Source: Flavobacterium sp. N1994 (GTDB lineage Bacteria > Bacteroidota > Bacteroidia > Flavobacteriales > Flavobacteriaceae). From it: a stretch of DNA of 64,000 bases. The notes beneath the pieces were generated by a model. The model had not been told where the DNA came from. It saw only the letters and a program-made list of their open reading frames with translations, and made no database searches. Shown piece after piece: positions 32,903 to 42,382 of this stretch (within the stretch, counting starts at the first letter, position 1; each line of letters starts with the position of its first letter). The DNA lies in the NCBI RefSeq assembly GCF_025947145.1, contig NZ_CP109999.1:1426001-1490000 (forward strand), written 5' to 3'. The position numbers and the translations under genes were made by a program.

Positions 32903-34630
32903 ATGCACATCGAACAAAATATAGTAGACAAAGTAAACGAATGGCTTACGCCAACTTTTGACCAAAAAACACAAGACGAAATCAAAGAAATGATGACTTC
33001 TTCTCCAAAAAATCTTGAAGAGAGTTTCTATAAGAATTTGGAGTTTGGAACAGGTGGAATGAGAGGAATAATGGGCGTTGGAACCAATCGTATCAACAAA
33101 TATACTCTAGGAAAAAACACTCAAGGACTATCTGATTATTTAAAAAAATCATTTCCAGGCGAACAACTTAAAGTAGCTATTGCTTTTGATTGTCGTCATA
33201 ACAGTAATACGTTAGCCAAAGTAGTAGCTGATGTTTTTTCGGCAAACGGAATCAAAGTATTTCTGTTTTCTGATATGCGTCCAACTCCAGAATTGTCCTT
33301 TACTGTAAGACATTTGAATTGTCATGCTGGAATTGTTTTAACCGCTTCTCACAACCCACCAGAATACAACGGATACAAAGTATATTGGCAAGACGGAGGA
33401 CAATTAGTACCGCCAAATGATGCCGAAATTGTTCAAGTAATTGAAAATTTAAAATACAACGAAATCAAATTTGATGCAGACGAAAGTTTAATTCAATATA
33501 TAGATACTGAAATTGATGAAGCTTTCGCCAAATCGACTATAGAAAATGCAAGTTTTAATACATCGGCACAAGCCAGACAAAGTCTAAAGATAGCTTACAC
33601 TTCATTACACGGAACATCTATCAAAATGGTTCCGAAAGTATTGGAAAAAGCAGGTTATACTGATGTAAATATTGTTCCGGAACAAGCTGAACCAAACGGT
33701 GATTTTCCTACTGTAATTTCTCCAAATCCAGAAGAACCTGAAGCACTGACCATGGCTTTAGCTTTGGCAGATAAAATCAATGCAGATATTGTTTTTGGAA
33801 CAGACCCAGATAGCGACCGTCTTGGTGTAGCTGTTAGAAACAATAAAGGCGAAATGCAGTTGTTAAACGGAAACCAAACGATGGTAGTAATGACGCACTA
33901 TCTTTTGGAACAATGGAAAAAAGCAGGAAAAATTAACGGCAAACAATTTATTGGTTCGACTATCGTTTCTACACCCATGATGTTAGAATTGGCATCTGAA
34001 TTTAATGTAGAATGTAAAGTAGGATTAACGGGTTTTAAATGGATTGCCAAATTCATTCGTGATTTCCCTGAATTGAAATTTATTGGCGGTGGCGAAGAAA
34101 GTTTTGGCTTTATGGTAGGCGATGCCGTTCGTGATAAAGATGCCGTTGGTGCCATTTTATTAATGTGTGAAATTGCAGCACAAGCCAAAGAAAAAAGAAG
34201 TTCAGTTTATAAAGAATTAGAGCAAATGTATGTTGACTTTGGTTTTTATAAAGAATCTCTAATTTCAATTACCAAAAAAGGAATTGAAGGCGCCAATCAA
34301 ATCAAGCAAATGATGGTTGATATGCGTGAAACTCCAGTTTCTGAAATCAATGGACAACGTGTGATTATGGTGGAAGATTATCAAAATTCAACTGCCAGAA
34401 ATCTGTTAAGTAATGAAACAGAAACTTTATCGGTTCCAAAATCGGATGTGTTGATTTATTATTTAGAAGATGGTTCGAAGATTTGTGCACGTCCAAGTGG
34501 AACAGAACCGAAAATAAAATTCTATTTCAGTGTCAATACTGCGATTGAAAGTTTAGAAGAAATTTCAGCTGCAGAAGTATTTTTAGACACTAAAATCAAG
34601 AATATAATTTCAGAAATGCAATTAAACTAA
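32903..34630 (+). CDS. Phospho-sugar mutase (phosphoglucomutase/phosphomannomutase family)
   Basis: 575 residues, all four family loops present: phosphoserine loop TASHNPPEYNGYK (Ser about residue 149), metal loop GTDPDSDRLG, sugar loop GGGEESFGF and phosphate loop RPSGTEPKIKFY. It interconverts hexose 1- and 6-phosphates, feeding sugar-nucleotide synthesis, in keeping with the glycosyltransferase upstream. The length matches the long PgcA-type form. Its stop codon overlaps the ATG of the next gene (TAATG). Confidence 0.95.
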   Translation: MHIEQNIVDKVNEWLTPTFDQKTQDEIKEMMTSSPKNLEESFYKNLEFGTGGMRGIMGVGTNRINKYTLGKNTQGLSDYLKKSFPGEQLKVAIAFDCRHNSNTLAKVVADVFSANGIKVFLFSDMRPTPELSFTVRHLNCHAGIVLTASHNPPEYNGYKVYWQDGGQLVPPNDAEIVQVIENLKYNEIKFDADESLIQYIDTEIDEAFAKSTIENASFNTSAQARQSLKIAYTSLHGTSIKMVPKVLEKAGYTDVNIVPEQAEPNGDFPTVISPNPEEPEALTMALALADKINADIVFGTDPDSDRLGVAVRNNKGEMQLLNGNQTMVVMTHYLLEQWKKAGKINGKQFIGSTIVSTPMMLELASEFNVECKVGLTGFKWIAKFIRDFPELKFIGGGEESFGFMVGDAVRDKDAVGAILLMCEIAAQAKEKRSSVYKELEQMYVDFGFYKESLISITKKGIEGANQIKQMMVDMRETPVSEINGQRVIMVEDYQNSTARNLLSNETETLSVPKSDVLIYYLEDGSKICARPSGTEPKIKFYFSVNTAIESLEEISAAEVFLDTKIKNIISEMQLN

Positions 34631-36459
34631 TGGATAGTAATCTCAAAAAATTAATTCCTTTTGCCTTAAAGTACAAGAACAATGTCATTTTAAACATTGT
34701 CTTCAATATACTTTATGCTTTCTTTTCCACCTTAGGAATGGTTTCTATCATTCCAACTTTAAAAGTACTTTTCAAAGAAACGGAACAAGTAACCGTTCAT
34801 CCAACGTATAAAAGTATTGGCTACATTGGTAAATATGGAGAAGATTTATTGAATTATTATATCACGAAATTATCAACAGAAAGAGGCGAAGAATACGCAC
34901 TATTGCTTGTAGTTTCGATAGTCATTGTGGTTTTTTTCTTGAAGAATATTTTCAATTTTTTGGCTTCTTATCACATCATGCATTTGCGGACTGGTGTTTT
35001 AAAAGATATGCGAGAAAAACTATATGAAAAAATTATTCACCTTCCCGTATCTTACTATTCTGAAACAAGAAGAGGCGATGTAATGTCGAGAATGCTTGGC
35101 GATATTACGGAGGTTCAAAATTCCTTTTTTCAAGTTTTAGAACTGGTAGTCCGCGAACCTTTGACCATTATTTTTTCAATTGCTGCCATGCTTGCCATTA
35201 GTTACAAACTAACACTATTCGTATTTATTTTTATTCCAATCTCTGGTTTAATTATTTCTAGAATTGGTAAAAATTTGAAAGCAAAATCTACTAAAGCGCA
35301 ACAAGAAACAGGCTACTTTATTTCGATTTTAGATGAAACTTTAGGTGGTTTGAAAGTAGTGAAAAGCTATAATGCCGAAAATCTTTTAATTGCAAAATTC
35401 AACGCATCTGTAAAAAAATTACAACAGTTAGCTAATAGTATTGGAAACAAAAGCAACTTGGCATCCCCAATGAGTGAATTCCTAGGAATACTAACTATTG
35501 CTGTTCTTTTATATTATGGAGGCTATATGGTTATAGTTGACAAATCATTGGCTAGCACTGCTTTTCTAGGCTATATCGCTTTAGCTTACACAATATTAAC
35601 TCCGGCTAAAAACATTTCAAAAGCTTCCTATCAAGTAAAAACGGGATTGGCAGCTGCGGAACGTGTCTTTACTTTGATGGAAGAAGAAAATACGATTACC
35701 TCTAAACCAAATGCTATTCATAAAGACACTTTTGAAACTGGAATTTCAATAGAAAATGTCAACTTTAAATATCATGAGGAAAATGTTTTAAAAGACTTTT
35801 CTCTTCAGGTTCCTAAAGGAAAAACAGTGGCATTGGTTGGACAATCTGGTAGTGGAAAAAGTACCATAGCTAATTTATTGACGCGTTTTTATGATGTTAA
35901 TGAGGGTAAAATCAGCATTGATAACATTGACATAAAAGATATGGATATTCATTCCTTACGTGGTTTGATGGGATTGGTAACTCAGGATTCTATTTTGTTT
36001 AATGATACTATTAAAGCTAATATCATTCTAGGTAAACAAGATGCTTCTGATGAAGAAATTATTGAAGCTTTAAAAATTGCTAATGCTTATGAATTTGTAA
36101 AAGAATTACCTGAAGGCATTTATACCAACATTGGAGACGGTGGAAACAAACTTTCAGGTGGACAAAAACAACGTTTATCTATCGCTCGTGCTGTTTTGAA
36201 AAACCCTCCTATTATGATTTTAGACGAAGCTACTTCGGCACTAGATACAGAAAGCGAAAGATTAGTTCAAATGGCTTTAGAAAATATGATGCAGAACAGG
36301 ACTTCTATCGTAATTGCCCACCGACTTTCAACGATACAAAATGCTGATATAATTGCGGTAATGCACAAAGGTAAAATTGTAGAGCAAGGAAATCACGAAC
36401 AACTATTGGCTCAAAACGGAACCTATTCTAAATTGGTTTCCATGCAGTCTTTTGATTAG
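34630..36459 (+). CDS. ABC exporter, fused permease/ATPase (MsbA-like)
   Basis: 609 residues. N-terminal type I exporter membrane domain (~1-340, six helices) and C-terminal nucleotide-binding domain with Walker A GQSGSGKST (~403), signature LSGGQKQR (~507), Walker B IMILDEATSALD and the H-loop AHRLST. MsbA-like exporters flip lipid A core or other lipids or peptides. Translation is coupled to the mutase (overlap at 34630). The stop abuts the convergent lipoprotein gene with no gap. Confidence 0.93.
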   Translation: MDSNLKKLIPFALKYKNNVILNIVFNILYAFFSTLGMVSIIPTLKVLFKETEQVTVHPTYKSIGYIGKYGEDLLNYYITKLSTERGEEYALLLVVSIVIVVFFLKNIFNFLASYHIMHLRTGVLKDMREKLYEKIIHLPVSYYSETRRGDVMSRMLGDITEVQNSFFQVLELVVREPLTIIFSIAAMLAISYKLTLFVFIFIPISGLIISRIGKNLKAKSTKAQQETGYFISILDETLGGLKVVKSYNAENLLIAKFNASVKKLQQLANSIGNKSNLASPMSEFLGILTIAVLLYYGGYMVIVDKSLASTAFLGYIALAYTILTPAKNISKASYQVKTGLAAAERVFTLMEEENTITSKPNAIHKDTFETGISIENVNFKYHEENVLKDFSLQVPKGKTVALVGQSGSGKSTIANLLTRFYDVNEGKISIDNIDIKDMDIHSLRGLMGLVTQDSILFNDTIKANIILGKQDASDEEIIEALKIANAYEFVKELPEGIYTNIGDGGNKLSGGQKQRLSIARAVLKNPPIMILDEATSALDTESERLVQMALENMMQNRTSIVIAHRLSTIQNADIIAVMHKGKIVEQGNHEQLLAQNGTYSKLVSMQSFD

Positions 36460-37173
36460 TTAAACCGGATTATAACTATTTACTTTCCAGTCTTTATCCA
36501 TAAGATTCATAAAATAATAATGAACCTTGTCTTGCTTGTCAAACTCCCCATTTTTATCAGTATCTTCAATAGTTCTGAAATAAAGGATTCCTTTAGAATC
36601 AATAACTTTCCAATCTATTAGTTCCTGTAAATCTGTAGAAAGTTTGGTGAATTTTTGTCCCGAAATGGTACTGATATATAAGGATTTTATATCATTGCTA
36701 TCTAATTTACCATCATTGTTTGTATCTATATCCGCCAAAGAATAGAGCAATAATTGCTGTTTACTTTTATCAGCAAATGTTTTTAAATAGGTTGCCGTCT
36801 CTATCAAAACATTTTTATCGGTTAAAGCATAAATAGTATCTTTTCCTATTTCCTGAAACTTTAAATTTTTCAAATAGCCAGTGATTTGATATTCGCCATA
36901 ATTGGAAACCGTAAAACCTTCTTCGGCATAGTTTGATGATTTGATGGCTTTTCCTTTTCCTATTAAATTGCCAATAGGATGAATTAAAATATTCGTTCCT
37001 TCCATAGTAATAGGCAAATCTGCTACTTCCGTTTGTGTGGTATCAACAGGAATTTCTGGTTTTGATTTAGAAGTTGCATCGTAAGTAACCTTTGGTTTTT
37101 CTGCTTCTTGTTTTTTACAACTAGCAAAAAGTACCACTAGAAATACTACTATATAGGGGAAGTTATTTTTCAT
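36460..37173 (-). CDS. Lipoprotein with EF-hand-like calcium loops
   Basis: 237 residues from ATG 37173. Lipobox LFASC (Cys near residue 19), a Lys/Pro/Thr-rich linker, then a beta-rich domain. Two loops fit the DxNxDGxxDxxD calcium-binding pattern: DTNNDGKLDSND and, weaker, DTDKNGEFDKQD. Membrane-anchored, probably outer membrane or periplasm. Last gene of the M23 peptidase / TonB receptor / lipoprotein series (37-bp gap). A Ca-dependent partner of the receptor is a guess. Confidence 0.75.
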   Translation of the reverse strand: MKNNFPYIVVFLVVLFASCKKQEAEKPKVTYDATSKSKPEIPVDTTQTEVADLPITMEGTNILIHPIGNLIGKGKAIKSSNYAEEGFTVSNYGEYQITGYLKNLKFQEIGKDTIYALTDKNVLIETATYLKTFADKSKQQLLLYSLADIDTNNDGKLDSNDIKSLYISTISGQKFTKLSTDLQELIDWKVIDSKGILYFRTIEDTDKNGEFDKQDKVHYYFMNLMDKDWKVNSYNPV

Positions 37174-37210
37174 TTTGATAAAGTTTTCACTCAAAATTAG
37201 TGATTTATTT

Positions 37211-39691
37211 CTACAATCTTGCCGTCAGTTTAATATTGAAAACTCGTGTAGTCATGTAATTTGGAATTCCGTATTGATTTTTGGTATAGACATCACGAAC
37301 CCAAGTATTAGTAATAGCATTTTGATTATTGAACAAATTGAAAATTTCAAAACCAACCGATAAATCTTGGAATTTTTTAAGCCAATGTCCATCAGGTCTT
37401 TCGTTATTTCTTTCGGTCAGCACATACGAAAATCCAACATCAGCTCGGCGATAATCTCTCAAACGACTTTGATAAGTATAGGAATCAGCATAAGAAGGTG
37501 AACCTCCAGGCAAACCTGTATTGTAAACCAAATTCAAATACAATTTCATATTCGGAATGTTAGGCATATAATCTTGAAATAAGATTCCAAATTTCAAACG
37601 TTGATCTGTTGGACGAGCTATATAGCCTTTGTCATTGATGTTTTCTTCGGTTTTCATATAGCCAAAACTCAACCATGATTCAGTTCCTGGAACAAATTCT
37701 CCGTTCAATCGTAAATCTAAACCATAGGCATAAGCAACCGCATCGTTATTAGCTCGGTACCGAATCCTAACATTTTCAAGAGTATAAGTATTTACGTCTG
37801 TCATCGTTTTATAATAAGCTTCAGAAACTAATTTGAACGGACGATTATTCATCTTGAAATTATAATCATTACTCAACACAAAATGTATCGATTGCTGTGC
37901 TTTTATATTGGGTTTTACCGTTCCTAATGAATCTCTTAACTCACGATAAAATGGCGGTTGATGATAATAACCAACCGATAATCGGAAGACCATATCTTTT
38001 TCCCAATCTGGCTTTAAAGTCAATTGCGCTCTCGGGCTAAAAACGGTTTGTTGTTTTGCCCCTGTAATTCCAGCGCCAGAAACTATCCAACTGTGAAAAC
38101 GAGAACCCGCGGTAATCCATAATTGATTATTGCCAATCATAGTTTTAGTACTCCATTGAGCATAACCTGAAAAACGATTAATATCAATAAAATTAGTAGC
38201 TCTCACATTTTGATAAGGCACTAATGGACCTGTATAAGGATTGTATGGTTGATCATTATTTGGCAAAGTTACAATGGGTGGATTAATTGAAAATCCAGCA
38301 GAATCGATTACTTCCCACTCTACTATTCGGTCTCGGATATTTTCGCGAGTGTATTTAAAACCCCAATCTATTTGATGTTTTTTGTTGTTGATTTGATGCG
38401 TTCCTTTAATTTCTGCATTGACAATTAACGCATCTAAATCGTTACGGGCATGATTTAATTGAGTTCCGATGCCTCTATTATACGTTACTTGCCCTAAGGT
38501 TTCCGAACCAATATTAGTATCCACTTCTCCTAAATAATAAGCGGCCAAAATATCAAAATACTCTTGCTCTTGTGTATGATAAATGGAACCTATTAATTTG
38601 AAAGTGTTGTTGTCATTCGCTGCAAAGGTAGTTTTAAGTGCTCCAAACAAAGTTTGATATTTATCTTTTTCCTGTCCATCATAGAAAACTTGTAAAGCAA
38701 TTGGTTCATCAATGGTTCCAAAATTGGTTTGTCTCGTTAAAGGTTGGTAATTGTATTTATTCTGAGAAACATTTCCTAAAAAACTAAATTGCCATTTTTT
38801 ATTGGGACTGAAATTCACATTGGTCTGAACATCAGCATAAGTGGGTCTATAATTGGTTTGTGTTTCCTGACTGTTTACCAAAAGTGAATTATCTCTATAT
38901 CGAATTCCGGTAATAGCGGACCATTTTTTGTTTTTAGAAACGCCTTCTCCTGTTATACTTCCGCCAAGAAAACTAGCTTCTGCAGCTATGCCATATTTAG
39001 TAGGTTTTCTGTAAGTAATATCTAAAACAGATGATAATTTATCACCGTATTTTGCCTGAAATCCCCCTGCAGAAAAATCTACATTTTGTACCATATCCGT
39101 ATTGGTAAAACTTAATCCTTCTTGTTGACCAGAACGAATTAAAAACGGACGATAGACTTCAATTTCGTTGACATAAACCAAGTTTTCATCATAATTCCCA
39201 CCACGAACATTGTAGCCTGAACTCAACTCATTATTGGCATTAACTCCAGCAAAAGTTTTTAAAACACTTTCCACACCAGGCATGGCACTTGGATTTTTAC
39301 GAATGGTTTCAGGTTCAACTGTTGTTATTCCTTGAACACGTTTTCTACTATTGGTTATCACGACTTCTCCCAACTGTTCCGCTTTATCGCTCATCATTGG
39401 GTGGAATTCGTGATTTTCGTTGGGTTTCAAATTAAAAGTAGCTGTTACTTTTTTAAGCGCAGTATGTGTAAAAACCAAAACTACATTTTGATTGGCTGGA
39501 ACAGTAATGCTGTAAAAACCATTACCATCTGTATTTACAGTTTTAGTTTGATAACTAACATTAACACCTTCGACAGGTTTGCTATTTTCATCAAGTACAA
39601 TTCCGGCCACTTTGGCGGTTTGATTTTGAGCAAAAGCGATGATACTTAGGGTAAAAAAAAGGAGCGTGAAAAGATATTTATTTGTTCTCAA
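37211..39691 (-). CDS. TonB-dependent receptor with carboxypeptidase-regulatory-like domain
   Basis: 826 residues. Signal peptide ending AFAQ, a CarboxypepD_reg-like domain (~25-110, GIVLDENSKPVEGVNVSY), a short LGEVVITNSR box resembling a TonB-contact region, a Plug domain (~118-230, YNVRGGNYDENLVYVNEIEV), and a ~590-residue barrel ending in a canonical strand (RVFNIKLTARL). Outer-membrane receptor for uptake or export energised by TonB. Separated from the upstream M23 gene by only 9 bp, so in one operon. Substrate unknown. Confidence 0.92.
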   Translation of the reverse strand: MRTNKYLFTLLFFTLSIIAFAQNQTAKVAGIVLDENSKPVEGVNVSYQTKTVNTDGNGFYSITVPANQNVVLVFTHTALKKVTATFNLKPNENHEFHPMMSDKAEQLGEVVITNSRKRVQGITTVEPETIRKNPSAMPGVESVLKTFAGVNANNELSSGYNVRGGNYDENLVYVNEIEVYRPFLIRSGQQEGLSFTNTDMVQNVDFSAGGFQAKYGDKLSSVLDITYRKPTKYGIAAEASFLGGSITGEGVSKNKKWSAITGIRYRDNSLLVNSQETQTNYRPTYADVQTNVNFSPNKKWQFSFLGNVSQNKYNYQPLTRQTNFGTIDEPIALQVFYDGQEKDKYQTLFGALKTTFAANDNNTFKLIGSIYHTQEQEYFDILAAYYLGEVDTNIGSETLGQVTYNRGIGTQLNHARNDLDALIVNAEIKGTHQINNKKHQIDWGFKYTRENIRDRIVEWEVIDSAGFSINPPIVTLPNNDQPYNPYTGPLVPYQNVRATNFIDINRFSGYAQWSTKTMIGNNQLWITAGSRFHSWIVSGAGITGAKQQTVFSPRAQLTLKPDWEKDMVFRLSVGYYHQPPFYRELRDSLGTVKPNIKAQQSIHFVLSNDYNFKMNNRPFKLVSEAYYKTMTDVNTYTLENVRIRYRANNDAVAYAYGLDLRLNGEFVPGTESWLSFGYMKTEENINDKGYIARPTDQRLKFGILFQDYMPNIPNMKLYLNLVYNTGLPGGSPSYADSYTYQSRLRDYRRADVGFSYVLTERNNERPDGHWLKKFQDLSVGFEIFNLFNNQNAITNTWVRDVYTKNQYGIPNYMTTRVFNIKLTARL

Positions 39692-39700
39692 ACTATATAA

Positions 39701-41398
39701 TTAAGGTTTTTGACTTCTAAAAAATTGTGTTTCAAAGATAGTAGAATTTCCAACATTATCAGTAATGACTATTTTTAAATCATTTTTCCCTTCATCAACA
39801 ATGCCATCATCAAAGTGATGAATGAGCTTTTTGGTTTTAGGTTCGTATTCTAGCAAAATCCATTTGCCATTCAAATAACCGTCATAGCTTTTAATGCCTG
39901 ATAGCTCATCGGATATGGTGAATTGCAATTCTTTCAGATTACTAATCCATTTGCCCCCAACTTTTTTATCCGATTTGATTTTGGGAGGCATACCATCTCT
40001 TACTATTTTATAACTACCCAAATATTTGGTGTAAGCAGTAAACGAATTTTTGTAGCGTTTAGTATTATAATAGTTAATTTTTTTGCCATCCATCAAACCA
40101 ATAAACATTTTCTCTCTGTCTTTTTGAGGCGTTATACTGTCTTCAAAAGTTACTGAAAAGTTAGTAAAAGCCGGAATTACATCTTCATGAATTTTGGCTA
40201 TTCCATTTTTAACTTCAAAATCCATATAAAAATCATCGACAAAAGTATTGGCCGGAAAAGTCACCGTTACATTTTCTAAAGAAAAAATATTTTCCTTTTG
40301 AGTTTTGACTAAATATTTAGAAGTTATAAGCTCCTCTTTCACATTTGAGGGCAAATTAGAATACTGAATTGGGATAAATATTTTTGCTGTATTTTCATTG
40401 AAGTCTGCAATTTCTATTCGATATGTTTGAGAAAAATTGGGTACAACAGTAATAGTTCCGTTATTAATTCCTGGTTTTACAATGCTTAATGCATAAGGAT
40501 TTTGCATAAATAAACGTTGTACTCTTTGTCCTTGCTTTTTATATTTTCCATAATCAATTAAAGCATTAACGTTTCTTGTTTCATCAAAAGCGAACGTGTC
40601 AAACTTGTACATAAAAGAAGATTTACCATTCAAAAAACTTTGCACTTTAAAAACCCCATTAGCATTCCAAGACACATCGTCAAAATCTAATGCGGTAATT
40701 CCAAAACCTATTTTACCAGAAGCCATTACTTTTTCTGCAATATAACTTCCATCTTCTTGCAATGATAAACTTAAATAAATAGGTTTGATGGTTTGATTCA
40801 CTATTGAATTTTTATCCAAAGGATATACCCACAAGCTATTAATTATTGGCCTTCTAGTGTCTGTAATAACCGAATCAAATCCAAAGTATAATGGATTAAT
40901 AATTTTTTCTGATTGGGTATCCCGAATTTCAAAATGCAAATGAGGTCCATCTGATCCTCCTGTATTTCCTGAAAAACCAATAATTTCACCTTGTTTAACA
41001 TTCAATTCATTTGGTGAAAGTTGAACATCAATCTCATAAGATTTTGCTTTGTACTGTAGTTTTTTAATTTGCTTTTCAACTTCACCATACCCCAATTTCA
41101 AATGCCCATAAACAGAGGTATAGCCATTCGGATGGGTAATGTATATAGCCTTTCCGTATCCAACTTCAGAAATTTTAATTCGAGAAACATAACCATCGGC
41201 AGCTGCATGAACTGGTAGACCTTCTTTTTGTTGTGTTTTAAAATCGAAACCCGAATGAATATGATTAGGGCGTAATTCTCCGAAATTCCCAGCCAATTGT
41301 AACGGAATCTCAAGTGGAGATTGAAAATAGTCTTTTGGGTACTGATTTTGTCCAAAAGTTAAAACAGAAACCAAAAAAATAAAACAATAATTTTTCAT
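39701..41398 (-). CDS. M23 family metallopeptidase (LytM-like)
   Basis: 565 residues. Signal peptide (~1-17), then a LytM domain at ~35-175 with zinc ligands in HIHSGFDF and GPHLHFEI, and Ig-like/beta-rich C-terminal domains (~185-565) ending in an Ig-like fold (ITDNVGNSTIFETQF). Likely a periplasmic or outer-membrane-associated endopeptidase cutting peptidoglycan cross-links, or a lysostaphin-like peptidase. First gene of the three-gene operon with the TonB receptor and lipoprotein. Confidence 0.92.
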   Translation of the reverse strand: MKNYCFIFLVSVLTFGQNQYPKDYFQSPLEIPLQLAGNFGELRPNHIHSGFDFKTQQKEGLPVHAAADGYVSRIKISEVGYGKAIYITHPNGYTSVYGHLKLGYGEVEKQIKKLQYKAKSYEIDVQLSPNELNVKQGEIIGFSGNTGGSDGPHLHFEIRDTQSEKIINPLYFGFDSVITDTRRPIINSLWVYPLDKNSIVNQTIKPIYLSLSLQEDGSYIAEKVMASGKIGFGITALDFDDVSWNANGVFKVQSFLNGKSSFMYKFDTFAFDETRNVNALIDYGKYKKQGQRVQRLFMQNPYALSIVKPGINNGTITVVPNFSQTYRIEIADFNENTAKIFIPIQYSNLPSNVKEELITSKYLVKTQKENIFSLENVTVTFPANTFVDDFYMDFEVKNGIAKIHEDVIPAFTNFSVTFEDSITPQKDREKMFIGLMDGKKINYYNTKRYKNSFTAYTKYLGSYKIVRDGMPPKIKSDKKVGGKWISNLKELQFTISDELSGIKSYDGYLNGKWILLEYEPKTKKLIHHFDDGIVDEGKNDLKIVITDNVGNSTIFETQFFRSQKP

Positions 41399-41527
41399 AA
41401 AGTGTTGTTTCTGCTAAGATAATTAAAAGTGAGTAAAAATTTACAATAAACAATTTCTTTGTAACTATTTCAAAAACAAAATATTACAAATTATGTCAAA
41501 AATCGAAATAAATAATTGACAAAAAAA

Positions 41528-41557
41528 TTGCGCAAACAAAATAGAATCCTAACTTTG
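41528..41557 (+). promoter_or_regulatory. Promoter of the coiled-coil/zapA unit (TTG-N19-TAnnTTTG)
   Basis: TTG 41528-41530, 19-bp spacer, TAACTTTG 41550-41557, 27 bp upstream of ATG 41585. Confidence 0.85.
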
Positions 41558-41584
41558 TGAAGTAAGTAATGAATAAAGTATTTC

Positions 41585-41875
41585 ATGAGTGAAATTGCAG
41601 AAATAATTGATTCTCTTGAAAATAGAATTGAAAAACTTTTTACTAAAATAAATAGTTTAGAGCGAGATTCTATTTCATTGAAAGCACAATTAAGTGATGC
41701 TGCAAGTGTGATTCAAAAGCAATCTGAAGAGATTAGCAAATTGAAATCAGAATGCGAATCACTCAAGATGACTAATTCATTATTAGGCGGTGAAGAAAAC
41801 AAACGAGATACCAAGCTTAAAATAAATTCATTAATCAGAGAGATAGATTACTGCATCGCGCAGTTATCAGACTAA
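41585..41875 (+). CDS. Small coiled-coil protein upstream of zapA
   Basis: 96 residues, almost wholly heptad-type coiled coil (ENRIEKLFTKINSLERDSIS, QKQSEEISKLKSECESLKM), no signal or membrane segment. The gene sits 4 bp upstream of zapA and shares its promoter, so a cell-division role similar to ZapB is plausible (inference). A structural search rather than sequence search would be needed to relate it to ZapB. Confidence 0.75.
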   Translation: MSEIAEIIDSLENRIEKLFTKINSLERDSISLKAQLSDAASVIQKQSEEISKLKSECESLKMTNSLLGGEENKRDTKLKINSLIREIDYCIAQLSD

Positions 41876-41879
41876 AAGC

Positions 41880-42173
41880 ATGGAGGATAAGCTTAAAATA
41901 AAATTATTAATCGCAGACAGAGTTTATCCGTTAACGGTGGATACGTCTCAAGAAGAAGGACTCCGAAGTGCTTCCAAAAAGATTGATGCTATGATTAAGC
42001 AATTCGAAGAAAACTATGCAGTTCGCGACAAACAAGATGTATTAGCCATGTGCGCTTTACAATTTGCCTCGCAGGTGGAACAAAAGCAAACAGAAAATGC
42101 TATTGATGGTCCAACTCTAGAAAGATTAAAAAAGATTAATAATTTATTATTCGATTATCTCGAAAAAAAATAA
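41880..42173 (+). CDS. zapA: Cell division protein ZapA
   Basis: 97 residues. N-terminal KIKLLIADRVYPLTV followed by a helix (EEGLRSASKKIDAMIKQFEE) and a long C-terminal coil: the ZapA fold. It stabilises FtsZ protofilaments at midcell. Co-transcribed with the coiled-coil gene. A 6S-like RNA and rny follow, recalling the zapA-ssrS neighbourhood of proteobacteria. Confidence 0.88.
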   Translation: MEDKLKIKLLIADRVYPLTVDTSQEEGLRSASKKIDAMIKQFEENYAVRDKQDVLAMCALQFASQVEQKQTENAIDGPTLERLKKINNLLFDYLEKK

Positions 42174-42199
42174 CGTTCTTACATTAGGATTACAATACC

Positions 42200-42361
42200 G
42201 CCTACATTAGATTTTAATTGGTAAACTCAACACTAACAAATTAAAATGAGTAAATCGTCGTTACTAAAGCATGCCACGTAATTAGTGGAAGCTTGACCAA
42301 CGAGTTAGCTCAAAACTTGTCCTTTCGAGTTTATGCATTCACCTAATGTAGGCTTTTTTTA
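42200..42361 (+). ncRNA. ssrS: 6S-like RNA (6S-Flavo type, ssrS)
   Basis: An 11-bp perfect closing stem GCCTACATTAG / CTAATGTAGGC (42200-42210 and 42343-42353) runs straight into a T8 run, so it also acts as the terminator. Inside is a second long-range stem GTAAACTC / GAGTTTAT (42221-42228 and 42327-42334), then small hairpins such as AGTAA-TTACT and CCAC-GTGG-like arms. A ~160-nt rod with a central open region between zapA and rny matches the known 6S-Flavo RNA in shape and neighbourhood. 6S RNA binds RNA polymerase by mimicking an open promoter. No ORF fits here. Confidence 0.75.
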
Positions 42362-42382
42362 TATATAAACACAAACAAAAAA

